From Coriobacteriia bacterium (GTDB lineage: Bacteria; Actinomycetota; Coriobacteriia; Anaerosomatales; PALSA-660): 33,392 nucleotides of DNA. The stretch lies in NCBI GenBank assembly GCA_023252055.1, contig JAHEXP010000011.1, positions 1-33,392 of the forward strand, in the 5' to 3' direction. Of the stretch, positions 1 through 7,926 are shown piece by piece. A model generated the notes under the pieces. It worked only from the letters and a program-made list of their open reading frames with translations, did not search any database and had not been told where the DNA came from. How positions within the stretch are numbered: the first letter of the stretch is position 1; each line of letters opens with the position of its first letter. The translations under genes were made by a program, and so were the position numbers.

Positions 1-1275
1 GCCGTGCACGGAGACAGCGCCGACCGGGTCGTCGATCTTGCAGACGCGCTCCCAGAAGATCACGGAGCCCACCACCAGCAGGCCGGCGATGAGGCCGATG
101 ACCACGGCGCCCGTGGTGTTGACGAAGGCACAGGGCGCCGTGATGGCGACAAGGCCTGCGAGCATCCCGTTGACGGTCATCGAGGGGTCGGGCTTGCCCC
201 ACAGCTTCCACACCAGGAACATGCCGGACATCGCGCCGGCCGAGGCCGCGAGGATCGTGTTCGTGATGATGATGGAGATGCGCATGTCGCCGGCGGCGAG
301 TGTGCTCATCCCGTTGAATCCCATCCAGCCGAACACGAGGATGATCGTGCCGAGGATCGCCATCGGGATGTGGTGACCCGGGATCGCGTTCGCCGAGCCG
401 TCCTTGTTGAACTTGCCGATGCGGGGGCCGAGGACGAGCGCGCCCGCGAGTGCTGAGAACCCACCGACGGCGTGCACGACAGAGGAGCCGGCGAAGTCGA
501 GGACGCCGTGGCCGAGCCCGGCCTGCACGCCGAGCTGCGCGAGCCAGCCGCCGCCCCACACCCACATGCCGTACAGCGGGTAGACGACGATGCCCATGAA
601 GGCGCCGAACGGGACGAATGCGGAGAACTTCCAGCGCTCGGCCATGGCCCCGGTGACGATCGTCGCGGCCGTGTCCATGAACACCAGCTGGAACAGGAAG
701 TACGCGTAGACGCCGACGTCATAGGTGTTGCCACCCAGGAAGAAGCCGTTGGTGCCGAAGATGCCCCACGGACCGAGCTTGAACACTCCGTCGAGCACCG
801 CCGTGGAGCCGCCGAGAGCGGCGATCCCACCAACGCCACCGAACTGGAGCGCGAACCCGAACGCCCAGTAGGCGAGGCCGCCGACCGCGAAGATGACGAA
901 GTTCGTCATCGCGACGTGCGCTGCGTTCTTCGCCCGGCAGAAGCCGGTCTCGACGAGCATGAAGCCCGCCTGCATGAAGAAGATGAGCGCGACGCCCATG
1001 ATGATGAAGAAGATGTTCGTGCCGATCTTGAGGTGCCCCAAGTCCTGGGCGACCTCGGTGAGTGTGGGCGCGCCGACCGATGCGGCGGCGACGTCCTTGA
1101 TGCCGCCGATTGTCGCTCCGGTGGGGTCCCCGACCGGTGAGCCCGTGGTAGCCCACGCGATGCCGGCCATGAGTACGACCGCGAGCGCGGCCAAGATCAA
1201 AGTTCTGACGGCAGCCTTCTTCAGGATGCCCGGCAGGTTCCCATGCCAGTCATAGTCCCGGTTGAAGAAAGACAA
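1..1275 (-). CDS. amt: Ammonium transporter Amt (3' end beyond window)
   Basis: Integral membrane channel for ammonium/ammonia uptake. 425 codons are visible and the C-terminus lies outside the window. Family hallmarks read on the minus strand include the segment FMDTAATIVTGAMAER, the first pore histidine in SSVVHAVGG (H268) and, at the window edge, DDPVGAVSVHG with the second twin histidine (H424). The chosen start is TTG at 1275, six bases after a strong GGAGGTG; no better in-frame ATG has such a site. This start gives an N-terminal signal-like segment (LILAALAVVLMAGIAWA) and about 75 residues before the first conserved helix, longer than in E. coli AmtB. The upstream region to 1540 holds GlnR-like half-sites. 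amt genes are often followed by glnB/glnK, but that would be outside the window. Confidence 0.96.
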   Translation of the reverse strand, partial: MSFFNRDYDWHGNLPGILKKAAVRTLILAALAVVLMAGIAWATTGSPVGDPTGATIGGIKDVAAASVGAPTLTEVAQDLGHLKIGTNIFFIIMGVALIFFMQAGFMLVETGFCRAKNAAHVAMTNFVIFAVGGLAYWAFGFALQFGGVGGIAALGGSTAVLDGVFKLGPWGIFGTNGFFLGGNTYDVGVYAYFLFQLVFMDTAATIVTGAMAERWKFSAFVPFGAFMGIVVYPLYGMWVWGGGWLAQLGVQAGLGHGVLDFAGSSVVHAVGGFSALAGALVLGPRIGKFNKDGSANAIPGHHIPMAILGTIILVFGWMGFNGMSTLAAGDMRISIIITNTILAASAGAMSGMFLVWKLWGKPDPSMTVNGMLAGLVAITAPCAFVNTTGAVVIGLIAGLLVVGSVIFWERVCKIDDPVGAVSVHG

Positions 1276-1433
1276 CGTCGCCACCTCCCTGGTGTGCGTG
1301 TGGTTTCGCCGGACCGGCATCTGTGCCGGCAGCGGCCTGCGAAGGGGGGAGCCGCACGTCATTGGACGGTTCCGGTGTGCGGTCGGCCAGCGGGCGGATG
1401 GCTCCGTGCACACGAACACCGTAGGGAGCGTAC

Positions 1434-1482
1434 GTGAACACCGTGTTTCCGGAAGCGACCGTGCCGGTGAACATCCGGTGAC
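1434..1482 (-). promoter_or_regulatory. Possible nitrogen-regulator (GlnR-like) binding array upstream of amt
   Basis: Read on the amt strand, four 5-mers lie on an 11-bp grid: GTCAC (1482-1478), TTCAC (1471-1467), GAAAC (1449-1445), TTCAC (1438-1434), with the grid position between the second and third not matching. Each pair has the AC-n9-AC form described for actinobacterial GlnR sites. The array ends about 160 bp from the amt start. Seen directly: the motifs and spacing. Inferred: that a GlnR-type regulator binds here. It abuts the tRNA-Ala promoter on the other strand. Confidence 0.4.
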
Positions 1483-1493
1483 ACGGCAGACCG

Positions 1494-1523
1494 TCGACCG
1501 CGGCCACGGAAGCGCGCTATACT
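1494..1523 (+). promoter_or_regulatory. Candidate promoter of tRNA-Ala
   Basis: A -35-like TCGACC (1494-1499) is followed after 18 bases by a good -10 hexamer TATACT (1518-1523), 17 bases before the tRNA 5' end. The spacing suits a sigma-70-type promoter. Confidence 0.55.
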
Positions 1524-1540
1524 CTCCCGCGCACGGACGC

Positions 1541-1615
1541 GGGCCCATAACTCAACGGGAGAGTGCCACCTTTGCAAGGTGGAGGTTGGGGGTTCGAATC
1601 CCCCTGGGTCCACCA
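1541..1615 (+). tRNA. tRNA-Ala, anticodon UGC
   Basis: Full cloverleaf: a seven-base acceptor stem (GGGCCCA with TGGGTCC), D arm, anticodon stem CCACC/GGTGG around TTTGCAA (anticodon TGC), a five-base variable loop, a GGGGG/CCCCC T stem with TTCGAAT loop, discriminator A and an encoded CCA end. The acceptor stem contains the G3:U70 wobble pair that marks alanine tRNAs, which independently supports the anticodon call. Confidence 0.98.
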
Positions 1616-1625
1616 AGAAGATGTC

Positions 1626-1660
1626 CGAGAGGCCCCGGCGCCGACAGCCGGGGCCTCTCG
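1626..1660 (+). terminator. Hairpin terminator after tRNA-Ala
   Basis: A perfect 13-bp inverted repeat (CGAGAGGCCCCGG, 9-base loop, CCGGGGCCTCTCG) starts 11 bases after the tRNA CCA and is followed by CTTTCC. The stem is very stable but the T-tract is short. Confidence 0.75.
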
Positions 1661-1696
1661 CTTTCCGCCCAGCATGAGCCGTGGGCACAGCGGACG

Positions 1697-1726
1697 TTGC
1701 CGGTCAGGCCTGCTCGGGGATACCCT
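1697..1726 (+). promoter_or_regulatory. Candidate promoter of the KimA-like permease
   Basis: TTGCCG (1697-1702) is followed after 18 bases by TACCCT (1721-1726), or after 16 by GATACC (1719-1724). The start codon is about 35 bases further on, so the leader is short and leaves no room for a c-di-AMP riboswitch like the one controlling kimA in Bacillus. Confidence 0.4.
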
Positions 1727-1761
1727 CGGTGTAGGCCCCGTCGAAGGTCGAGAGGGACAGA

Positions 1762-3699
1762 ATGCCCAGCGCCATCAAGCAGATGCTGCTCGGACGCCCG
1801 ATCCACACCAAGGAGGCCGGGCACCAGCGCCTCTCCAACCCGGTCGCACTCGCGGTGTTCTCGTCCGACGCCCTGTCGTCGGTCGCGTACGCGACCGAGG
1901 AGATCCTGCTCGGGCTGGCGATCGCGGGAACCGGCGCCCTCGCCCTTGCCTGGCCGATATCGCTCGCGATCGCCGCGCTCCTCGTGGTCGTGGCGTTCTC
2001 GTACCGGCAGACGATCAAGGCCTACCCGGGCGGCGGCGGCGCCTACATCGTCGCCAAGGAGAACCTCGGGGACTTCCCCGGCCTCATCGCGGGCGGGGCG
2101 CTGCTCATCGACTACATCCTCACCGTGGCGGTCTCGATCTCAGCGGGGACCGCGGCGATCACCTCCGCGATGCCGGCGATGTTGCCTTTCAAGCTCTACA
2201 TCGGCGTCGCCTTCGTGGTGCTTCTCGCGGTCATGAACCTGCGCGGGATCAAGGAGTCGGGCGCGATCTTCTCCGGCCCCACGTTCTTCTTCCTCGTGAT
2301 GCTCGCGATCACCATCTTCGCCGGGTTCTTCAAGCAGTTCCTCGGTGGCGGGATCCCCGTCACGCCGCACACCTTCCCGATGGCCGAGCAGGGTGCAGCC
2401 GCTGCGAGTGTGGGGCTCTTCCTGATCATGCGGGCGTTCGCTTCGGGATGCACCGCGATGACCGGCGTGGAGGCGATCGCCAACGGCGTGCAGGCGTTCA
2501 AGCAGCCCGAGGCCACCAACGCCCGCCGCACGCTCACGTGGATGGCCGGCATCCTGCTTTTCCTGTTCCTCGGAACGAGCGCGCTGGCGACGCTGTCGCA
2601 CGTCACCCCGTACGTGGAGCTGGTGAACGGTCAGCCGGAGACGATCGAGACGATCATCAGCCAGCTGGCACGCGGCATCTACGGGACCGGCATCCTCTAC
2701 TACCTGTTGCAAGCGGGAACGGCCGCGATCCTCATCCTCGCCGCCAACACGAGCTACGCGGACTTCCCGCGGCTGGGATCGTTCATGGCCGGCGACGGCT
2801 ACCTGCCCAAGTCGCTGCGCGATCGGGGCAGCCGTCTGGTCTACAGCAACGGGATGATCCTGCTGACCGCGATGTCGATCCTGCTGCTCGTCGTGTTCGG
2901 CGGCGAGACGAGCCGGCTCATCCCGCTGTACGCGATCGGCGTCTTCGCCTCGTTCACGCTCTCGCAGTCGGGGATGGTCGTGCACTGGTTCCGCAACCGT
3001 GAGCCGGGCTGGCACTGGTCGGCCTTCGTGAACGGGCTCGGGGCGGTGGTGACCTTCGTCGTCCTGATCGTCATCGCGGCGGCGAAGTTCACCTCGGGCG
3101 CATGGATCGTGCTGCTGCTCATCCCGATACTCGTGGCCTACTTCCAGTGGGTGAAGCGGGCGTACGTGCGCGCGGCCGCCCGGGTGGCGCTGCCGGCGGA
3201 AGAGGAGCTCGAGTTCAGTTACCGGTCGCACAACGCGATGCACAACCACGTCGTGCTGCTGTTCTCGTCGATCGACCGGCGACTCGTGCGCGCGGTGCAG
3301 TACGCGCGTTCGATCAAAGCGGACGTGATCGAGGGACTGTTCGTCGACGTCACCGGCGACAAGGCCGCCGAGGTCAGGGCGGAGTGGGAGCGACTGGAGC
3401 TCGGCTACAAACTGACGGTGATCGAGTCGCCGTACCGCGAGATCATCGACCCGATCCGCGACTACGTGTGCGCGATCCCGAGGCCCACACACGACCACGT
3501 CGTCACCGTCGTGCTGCCGGAGTTCGTGCCGGAGACCCGCGCGGAGTACCTGCTCCACGACCAGACTTCGTTCTGGATCAAGAGCGCGCTGTTCCAGCTG
3601 CCGGGCGTGATCATCTCCGATGTCCCGTACCACACCGAGGAGTACCTGAGCGAGCAGCCTGCTCAGTGCCCCGTGAAGGGCCCGCAGCAGGCCGACTAG
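1762..3699 (+). CDS. kimA: KimA-like potassium/proton symporter (APC superfamily)
   Basis: A 645-residue membrane protein. The first ~470 residues hold about 12 hydrophobic segments with APC/KUP-type motifs: SSDALSSVAYATEEIL (34-49), YPGGGGAYIVAKENLG (88-103), LLIDYILTVAVSIS and AANTSYADFP. Residues 470-645 form a soluble, UspA-like domain (NHVVLLFSS, SPYREIIDPI, IISDVPYH). As I recall them, the Bacillus subtilis KimA residues D36, Y43 and D117 fall at identical numbers here (D36, Y43, D117), so K+ uptake is preferred over amino acid transport. AGAGGGA precedes the ATG. It converges, 12 bp apart, on a TrkA-type gene, a pairing that resembles Rv2690c beside ceoB/ceoC in Mycobacterium tuberculosis (from memory). 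Substrate assignment is inference. Confidence 0.85.
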   Translation: MPSAIKQMLLGRPIHTKEAGHQRLSNPVALAVFSSDALSSVAYATEEILLGLAIAGTGALALAWPISLAIAALLVVVAFSYRQTIKAYPGGGGAYIVAKENLGDFPGLIAGGALLIDYILTVAVSISAGTAAITSAMPAMLPFKLYIGVAFVVLLAVMNLRGIKESGAIFSGPTFFFLVMLAITIFAGFFKQFLGGGIPVTPHTFPMAEQGAAAASVGLFLIMRAFASGCTAMTGVEAIANGVQAFKQPEATNARRTLTWMAGILLFLFLGTSALATLSHVTPYVELVNGQPETIETIISQLARGIYGTGILYYLLQAGTAAILILAANTSYADFPRLGSFMAGDGYLPKSLRDRGSRLVYSNGMILLTAMSILLLVVFGGETSRLIPLYAIGVFASFTLSQSGMVVHWFRNREPGWHWSAFVNGLGAVVTFVVLIVIAAAKFTSGAWIVLLLIPILVAYFQWVKRAYVRAAARVALPAEEELEFSYRSHNAMHNHVVLLFSSIDRRLVRAVQYARSIKADVIEGLFVDVTGDKAAEVRAEWERLELGYKLTVIESPYREIIDPIRDYVCAIPRPTHDHVVTVVLPEFVPETRAEYLLHDQTSFWIKSALFQLPGVIISDVPYHTEEYLSEQPAQCPVKGPQQAD

Positions 3700-3711
3700 C
3701 CGTCCGGCCGG

Positions 3712-4605
3712 TTATCCGATGGGGGGCGCTTCGCAGCGCGCCGACACGGCCTGGTACAGGCCGGCCGCCGCGCCCACGGGCACGTCGACGCCCCAATCCG
3801 GCGTGAACAGCCACTCGTTGAACGGGTGGTTGACGCGCGCCACGACCGTGGCCTTGCTGCCGATGCTCTTCACGAGGTGGCTGACGACGAGGTTGTCCTC
3901 GTCGTCGCCGGTGGCCGCCGCCACGTAGGCCGCGCTCGCCGCACCCGCGTGCTCGAGCACCTGCGGCTCGCATCCGTCGCCATGGACCACCACGACGTCC
4001 GGCATCGCGCGCCGGAGCCGCTCGATCTTGTCCGCGCTCAGCTCGATGAGGGTCACCGGATGGTCGCGGCGCAGCCCTTCGGCCAGGTACGCGCCGGCCT
4101 TGCCGCCGCCCACGATCAGGATGCACTCGCCATCGACGCGGCCGTCGACGACGGCGGGCGTCCGGCGAGCCGGGGGAGCCGGCTCGGAAGGAGCGGGCGG
4201 GACGACACCCTCGCTCGGGATCCTTTGCAGGAACTGATCGGTGGCCCACTCCACCGCTGAGATCGTCTCGATCCCGGCGTCGCGGTAGATGACCGCCCGC
4301 CGGGGCTCGTAGATGCGGGCGATGACGATGCCGACCCCGTAGCGGTCACGAGCAACGCGCGCCGACACGAAGTTCGAGTTGTCTCCGCTGGTGGTCGCGC
4401 AGAAGCAGCCGGCCTTCTCGATCCCGGCGCGCTGCAGGGTGTCGCGGTCGAACGCCTCGCCGGCGATCTTGCGGCCGCGGATCTCGTCGAACTCCTCGAA
4501 CGCGGCGGGGTTGCGGTCGACGACCGCAACGGTGTGGCCCCGCGCCTCGAACTGGTGGGCGAGCGAGCGGCCGACTCTTCCGTACCCGGCGATGACGATG
4601 TGCAT
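3712..4605 (-). CDS. Tandem TrkA-N (RCK) domain protein, probable K+ transport regulator
   Basis: A 297-residue cytosolic protein with two Rossmann NAD-binding domains. The first (1-~125) starts MHIVIAGYGRVGRSLAHQF with GxGxxG and an acidic end of beta2 (VVDRN). The second (~165-290) starts ILIVGGGKAGAYLAEGL. A Pro/Ala-rich linker (~137-153) joins them. There is no obvious RCK_C domain after either half, unlike TrkA (two N-C units) or CeoB/CeoC (one N-C unit each). The ATG at 4605 was chosen because it begins exactly at the Rossmann strand; AAGGAAGG lies upstream. It converges with the KimA-like gene and probably senses NAD(H) or nucleotides to gate that or another K+ transporter, which is inference. 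Confidence 0.88.
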   Translation of the reverse strand: MHIVIAGYGRVGRSLAHQFEARGHTVAVVDRNPAAFEEFDEIRGRKIAGEAFDRDTLQRAGIEKAGCFCATTSGDNSNFVSARVARDRYGVGIVIARIYEPRRAVIYRDAGIETISAVEWATDQFLQRIPSEGVVPPAPSEPAPPARRTPAVVDGRVDGECILIVGGGKAGAYLAEGLRRDHPVTLIELSADKIERLRRAMPDVVVVHGDGCEPQVLEHAGAASAAYVAAATGDDEDNLVVSHLVKSIGSKATVVARVNHPFNEWLFTPDWGVDVPVGAAAGLYQAVSARCEAPPIG

Positions 4606-4848
4606 GGTGTTTCCGACCTTCCTTGTTCGGCGGCCCGATGGCGCCTTCCCGGATGGTACCCGAGAAGCGGCGGCTCCTCGCCGGGGGGACGCTGTCGCGC
4701 CGCCCTCGACGCGGGCGCGATGCAAGGGGAACGGTATGGATACGCGTGGTGGCGTGGTCTGTGATACGCTCAGGGCATCGGATGATACGGAACGTAGGCG
4801 CCCGCCGGAGTGCGGACGCGCGAACGAGGCTCTTCGGGGGTTGTCGGC
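4606..4848. promoter_or_regulatory. Divergent intergenic region, TrkA-type gene / MFS gene
   Basis: These 243 bases must carry the promoters of two divergent genes. The heptamer TGATACG occurs twice in direct orientation (4762-4768 and 4783-4789), 21 bp apart, about two helical turns. Each copy could serve as a -10-like element or a regulator half-site for the MFS gene. No convincing -35 is seen. Confidence 0.3.
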
Positions 4849-6099
4849 ATGAGGAACAAGGACCTACTGCGCGTCGCTGCGGCGCGCTTCATATCGCGGG
4901 CCGGAGGCGAGGCCGCGTTCTTCGTCGGGATCTGGGGCAAAGCGGCGTATGAGTTCGCGGCCACGCCGGCCCAGATCGCAGTGCTCATGGGCACCGTCTC
5001 GGTGGCTTCGATCATCGGCACGGTCCTGTCGGGCGTGCTCGTTGACCGCTACGACGCGCGTCGCGTGCTCATGATCGCGGAAGCGTTCTTCATCCCGATC
5101 ACGCTCGCGTTCATCTTCCCGAGCGGGATGGCGCAGCTCACCGTGCTCTCGGGCCTGCTGGGGTTCTTCGGCGCGCCGGTGATGACGGCCGCCGCCTCCT
5201 TCGCGCCGTTCCTGACCGACGCCGAGACGCCCATCGAGACGGTGAACGCATGGATCGAGGGCGCGAGCTCGTCTTCGTTCGTCATCGGCCCGGGGATCGG
5301 CGCGGTTCTCGTCTCGCTCATCGGCATGAACGCGATCTGGGTGTTCGACGCCCTGACGTCCCTGGCCGCGGTCGTACTCGTGTGGCGTGTGACGCTGCGG
5401 CCGGCCGAGAAGGCTCGCGACGGCGGGTCGCATCCTTTCGCCGAGTTGCGAGAGGGGCTCCGCTACACGTATGCGCACCGCAGCCTCCGCTATCCGATCC
5501 TTCTCGGTACCGCGACGTGGCTGGGCTTCGGCGCGTTCAGTGCGCTCGAACCGCTCTTCTACCGCGACGTGCTGCACACGGGTGTGGCCACGATCGGGTG
5601 GATGAACACGCTGTTCGGCATCGGCATGGTCACCGGAGCGTGGCTCTTCACACGCCTGCCCTCACGGGTCAGCAGCGCGCGCGGGCTGGCGTTCGTGTGC
5701 TCCGCGGTCGGGCTGGGCGCGCTCGCGTACGTCGGCACACGGCTGCTGCCGGTCGTGGCCGCCGGTGCGATCGCGTGGGGCGTCATCATCGGCGTGGCCG
5801 ACGTCCTGCTGCGCACGCTCATCCAGGCGGACTCGCCCGACGAGCTCGTGGGCCGCATCGCAGGCGCGTCGCAGATGCACCGGCAGGCGGGAGAACTGCT
5901 TCCGCTAGCCGTGGCGCCGGCGCTCGCGGCCGCCTTCGGCGTGCAGGCGGTGCTGATAGGCGGCGGTCTGGTGCTGTCGGTCGTCGCGCTGCTGACGCTC
6001 GGCGAGGCGCGGGCCGTCGACCGCCTCCCGCGGCTTCGTCCGACGCGCGCGGTGGGCCTGCTGTCCGCCAACGACGAGCCGGTTTCTCCGAACCCGTAG
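4849..6099 (+). CDS. MFS transporter, probable drug or metabolite exporter
   Basis: A 416-residue protein with 12 hydrophobic segments and a typical MFS motif A between helices 2 and 3 (GVLVDRYDARRVLMIAEAFF). The arrangement resembles MFS_3/EntS-like exporters, with the second half restarting at YPILLGTATWLGFGAF. The ATG at 4849 follows a G-rich stretch (CGGGGG); an in-frame ATG at 4810 is possible but adds only a charged tail. It stands alone: the upstream gene is divergent and a hairpin lies at its stop codon. The substrate cannot be told from sequence. Confidence 0.88.
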   Translation: MRNKDLLRVAAARFISRAGGEAAFFVGIWGKAAYEFAATPAQIAVLMGTVSVASIIGTVLSGVLVDRYDARRVLMIAEAFFIPITLAFIFPSGMAQLTVLSGLLGFFGAPVMTAAASFAPFLTDAETPIETVNAWIEGASSSSFVIGPGIGAVLVSLIGMNAIWVFDALTSLAAVVLVWRVTLRPAEKARDGGSHPFAELREGLRYTYAHRSLRYPILLGTATWLGFGAFSALEPLFYRDVLHTGVATIGWMNTLFGIGMVTGAWLFTRLPSRVSSARGLAFVCSAVGLGALAYVGTRLLPVVAAGAIAWGVIIGVADVLLRTLIQADSPDELVGRIAGASQMHRQAGELLPLAVAPALAAAFGVQAVLIGGGLVLSVVALLTLGEARAVDRLPRLRPTRAVGLLSANDEPVSPNP

Positions 6100-6127
6100 G
6101 CGCCGCCTGTCGGAGGCCCGCGCCTAC
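6096..6127 (+). terminator. Hairpin at the end of the MFS gene
   Basis: An 8-bp inverted repeat (GTAGGCGC / GCGCCTAC) whose left arm contains the MFS stop codon, with a small internal CCT/AGG pairing. No T-tract follows, so termination may be partial. TAGACT (6131-6136) just after it is a possible -10 for the next operon. Confidence 0.45.
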
Positions 6128-6173
6128 GCGTAGACTTGCGGGCACGGGGCCGTGAAGGGGAGGGCGTTCGAAC

Positions 6174-6881
6174 ATGCGCATCGTGTTCCTTCAGCACATC
6201 GATTACGAGGGGCCGGAGAAGATCGGGGCGTGGGCGGCCGAGCGCGGCCACGACGTCTCCACGGTCATCCCGCTGTTCGAGTCGTTCCCGGATACCGACA
6301 CGTTCGACCTTCTCGTCGTTCTGGGCGGCCCGATGGGCGCCTACGAGGACGAGACGTACCCCTGGCTCGTGGCCGAGAAGCGCTTCATCGCCGAGACGAT
6401 CGAGGCCGGGCGCAAAGTGCTCGGCGTCTGCCTCGGAAGCCAACTCGTCGCCCAGGCGCTCGGCGGCATCGCGCATCCGCACACCGTTCGCGAGGTCGGA
6501 TGGCTCCCGGTGCGCCTGACGGCGACCGGGCGTTTCTCGCGGGTGCTGTCGGTGCTGCCGGAGACGTTCATCGCCGGCGAGTGGCACGGCGACACCTACG
6601 AGCTGCCGGAAGGGCTGAAGAGCGCGGCGGAAAGCGATTTCTGCGCGAACCAGGCGTTCGAGACGCGGGGCGGCCGCGTCGTGGGCCTCCAGTTCCACCT
6701 CGAGTGGACCACCGAGGCGCTCGTGGGCCTCGTCCAGCGGCATGGCGACTGGCTCGCCACAGAGGCGGGCACCGAGCCCAACCTCGCCACGAAGGCGGAG
6801 TTCCTGGGCGCGCTGCCGGAACTCGCGCGCGGGCACGAGCACCTCTACGAGCTCCTCGACGCGCTGGAGGCGATCCTGTGA
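6174..6881 (+). CDS. Class I glutamine amidotransferase domain protein
   Basis: A 235-residue stand-alone GATase1 domain, like the glutaminase part of GMP synthetase but without a synthetase domain. The catalytic triad is visible: the nucleophile C86 in GVCLGSQ, and H175 with E177 in LQFHLEW. The oxyanion-strand motif LGGPMGAYED is at 50-59. It would hydrolyse glutamine to supply ammonia to an unknown partner, or act on gamma-glutamyl compounds. GGGGAGGG precedes the ATG by nine bases. Its stop overlaps the start of the ABC ATPase (GTGA), so the two are translationally coupled, but that may reflect only operon packing. Confidence 0.9.
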   Translation: MRIVFLQHIDYEGPEKIGAWAAERGHDVSTVIPLFESFPDTDTFDLLVVLGGPMGAYEDETYPWLVAEKRFIAETIEAGRKVLGVCLGSQLVAQALGGIAHPHTVREVGWLPVRLTATGRFSRVLSVLPETFIAGEWHGDTYELPEGLKSAAESDFCANQAFETRGGRVVGLQFHLEWTTEALVGLVQRHGDWLATEAGTEPNLATKAEFLGALPELARGHEHLYELLDALEAIL

Positions 6882-7912
6882 GCGACGCAGCGCGCGGCGG
6901 CGACCTCGTCGTCGTCACCGACCTCGCCAAGCGTTTCGGGGACAACGCGGCGGTCGACGGAGTCTCGTTCGAGATCCGCGAAGGAGAGGTCTTCGGCCTG
7001 CTGGGCCCGAACGGGGCCGGCAAGACCACCACGATCTCGATGATCAGCTGCCTCATCGCACCGAGCGCCGGGACGATCACCGTCGGCGGCTACTCGGTGG
7101 CGACCGATGCGGCCAAGGTCAAGAACGCGCTCGGAGTCGTCCCGCAGGAGATCGCGTTGTATCCGACGCTGACCGCGCTCGAGAACCTGCGGTTCTGGGG
7201 CCGGATGTACGGACTGTCGGGAACCCTGCTGGACGAGCGCGTGACTGAGGCGCTCGAGCTCGCCGGCCTCGCGGACCGCGCGAAGGAGCGGGTGGAGACG
7301 TACTCCGGCGGCATGAAGCGCCGCATCAACATCGCGGCGGGCATCATGCACCGCCCGCGGCTGCTCATCATGGACGAGCCGACGGTCGGCATCGACCCGC
7401 AGAGCCGCAACCACATCCTCGAGACGGTGAAAGAGCTCAACCACCGCGGTATGACCGTTCTCTACACCTCGCACTACATGGAGGAGGTCGAGTTCCTCTG
7501 CGACCGGGTCGGCATCATGGACCACGGCCGCATCATCGCCCTCGGCACCCTCGACGAACTCAAGCGCCTCGTGGGCGACGAGAACGTGATCTCCGTGCGG
7601 GTGGCCGACGTTCCCGAGGGCGTTCTCGACGCGTTGCGTGCGGTCGCGGGCGTGGACAGCGTGACGTGTTCCGCGGAGGGGGCGGAGGCCGCAGCTGAGG
7701 ACGCGCCGGCTGAAGGCCCGGCTGCGGACGCGGTGACCACCACCGACGACAGTCGTGTCATCCAGGTACTCTCGCGCGACTCGGGCGCCGTGATAGCCGA
7801 CGTCGTCGCGGTGCTGGGGCGCGCCGGCGCGCGGGTGCTCTCGGTCGATGTTCGCGAGCCGAACCTCGAGAGCGTCTTCCTGCACCTGACCGGCAAGTCG
7901 CTGAGGGACTAG
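6878..7912 (+). CDS. ABC transporter ATP-binding protein (ABC-2 type exporter)
   Basis: A 344-residue ATPase: Walker A GPNGAGKT (43-50), Q-loop VPQEIALYPTLTALEN, signature YSGGMKRR, Walker B LLIMDEPTVGID, H-loop YTSHYMEE. It resembles the CcmA/DrrA-type exporters with a C-terminal DUF4162-like domain. That domain is interrupted by an Ala/Glu/Asp/Pro-rich low-complexity stretch (~267-294) before resuming at VIQVLSRDSG. The GTG start at 6878 overlaps the previous stop and has GGAGG eight bases upstream. It works with the two permeases that follow; the heterodimeric membrane part suggests export of a small molecule or lipid-like compound. Confidence 0.96.
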   Translation: MSDAARGGDLVVVTDLAKRFGDNAAVDGVSFEIREGEVFGLLGPNGAGKTTTISMISCLIAPSAGTITVGGYSVATDAAKVKNALGVVPQEIALYPTLTALENLRFWGRMYGLSGTLLDERVTEALELAGLADRAKERVETYSGGMKRRINIAAGIMHRPRLLIMDEPTVGIDPQSRNHILETVKELNHRGMTVLYTSHYMEEVEFLCDRVGIMDHGRIIALGTLDELKRLVGDENVISVRVADVPEGVLDALRAVAGVDSVTCSAEGAEAAAEDAPAEGPAADAVTTTDDSRVIQVLSRDSGAVIADVVAVLGRAGARVLSVDVREPNLESVFLHLTGKSLRD

Positions 7913-7926
7913 GCGGTCCACCTCTG

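Noticed and set aside
472-1140. Plus-strand open frame opposite amt
   Set aside because: Low-complexity Glu/Arg/Ala-rich antisense translation; the minus strand encodes a full Amt core.
1315-1330. Hairpin CCGGCA-tctg-TGCCGG in the amt leader as a riboswitch or attenuator
   Set aside because: Only six base pairs, no partner structure and no T-tract; not enough to call a regulatory RNA.
2140-3633. Long minus-strand open frame inside the KimA-like gene
   Set aside because: Same Arg/His/Asp/Glu-rich antisense composition, no ribosome site, and the plus strand is strongly supported.
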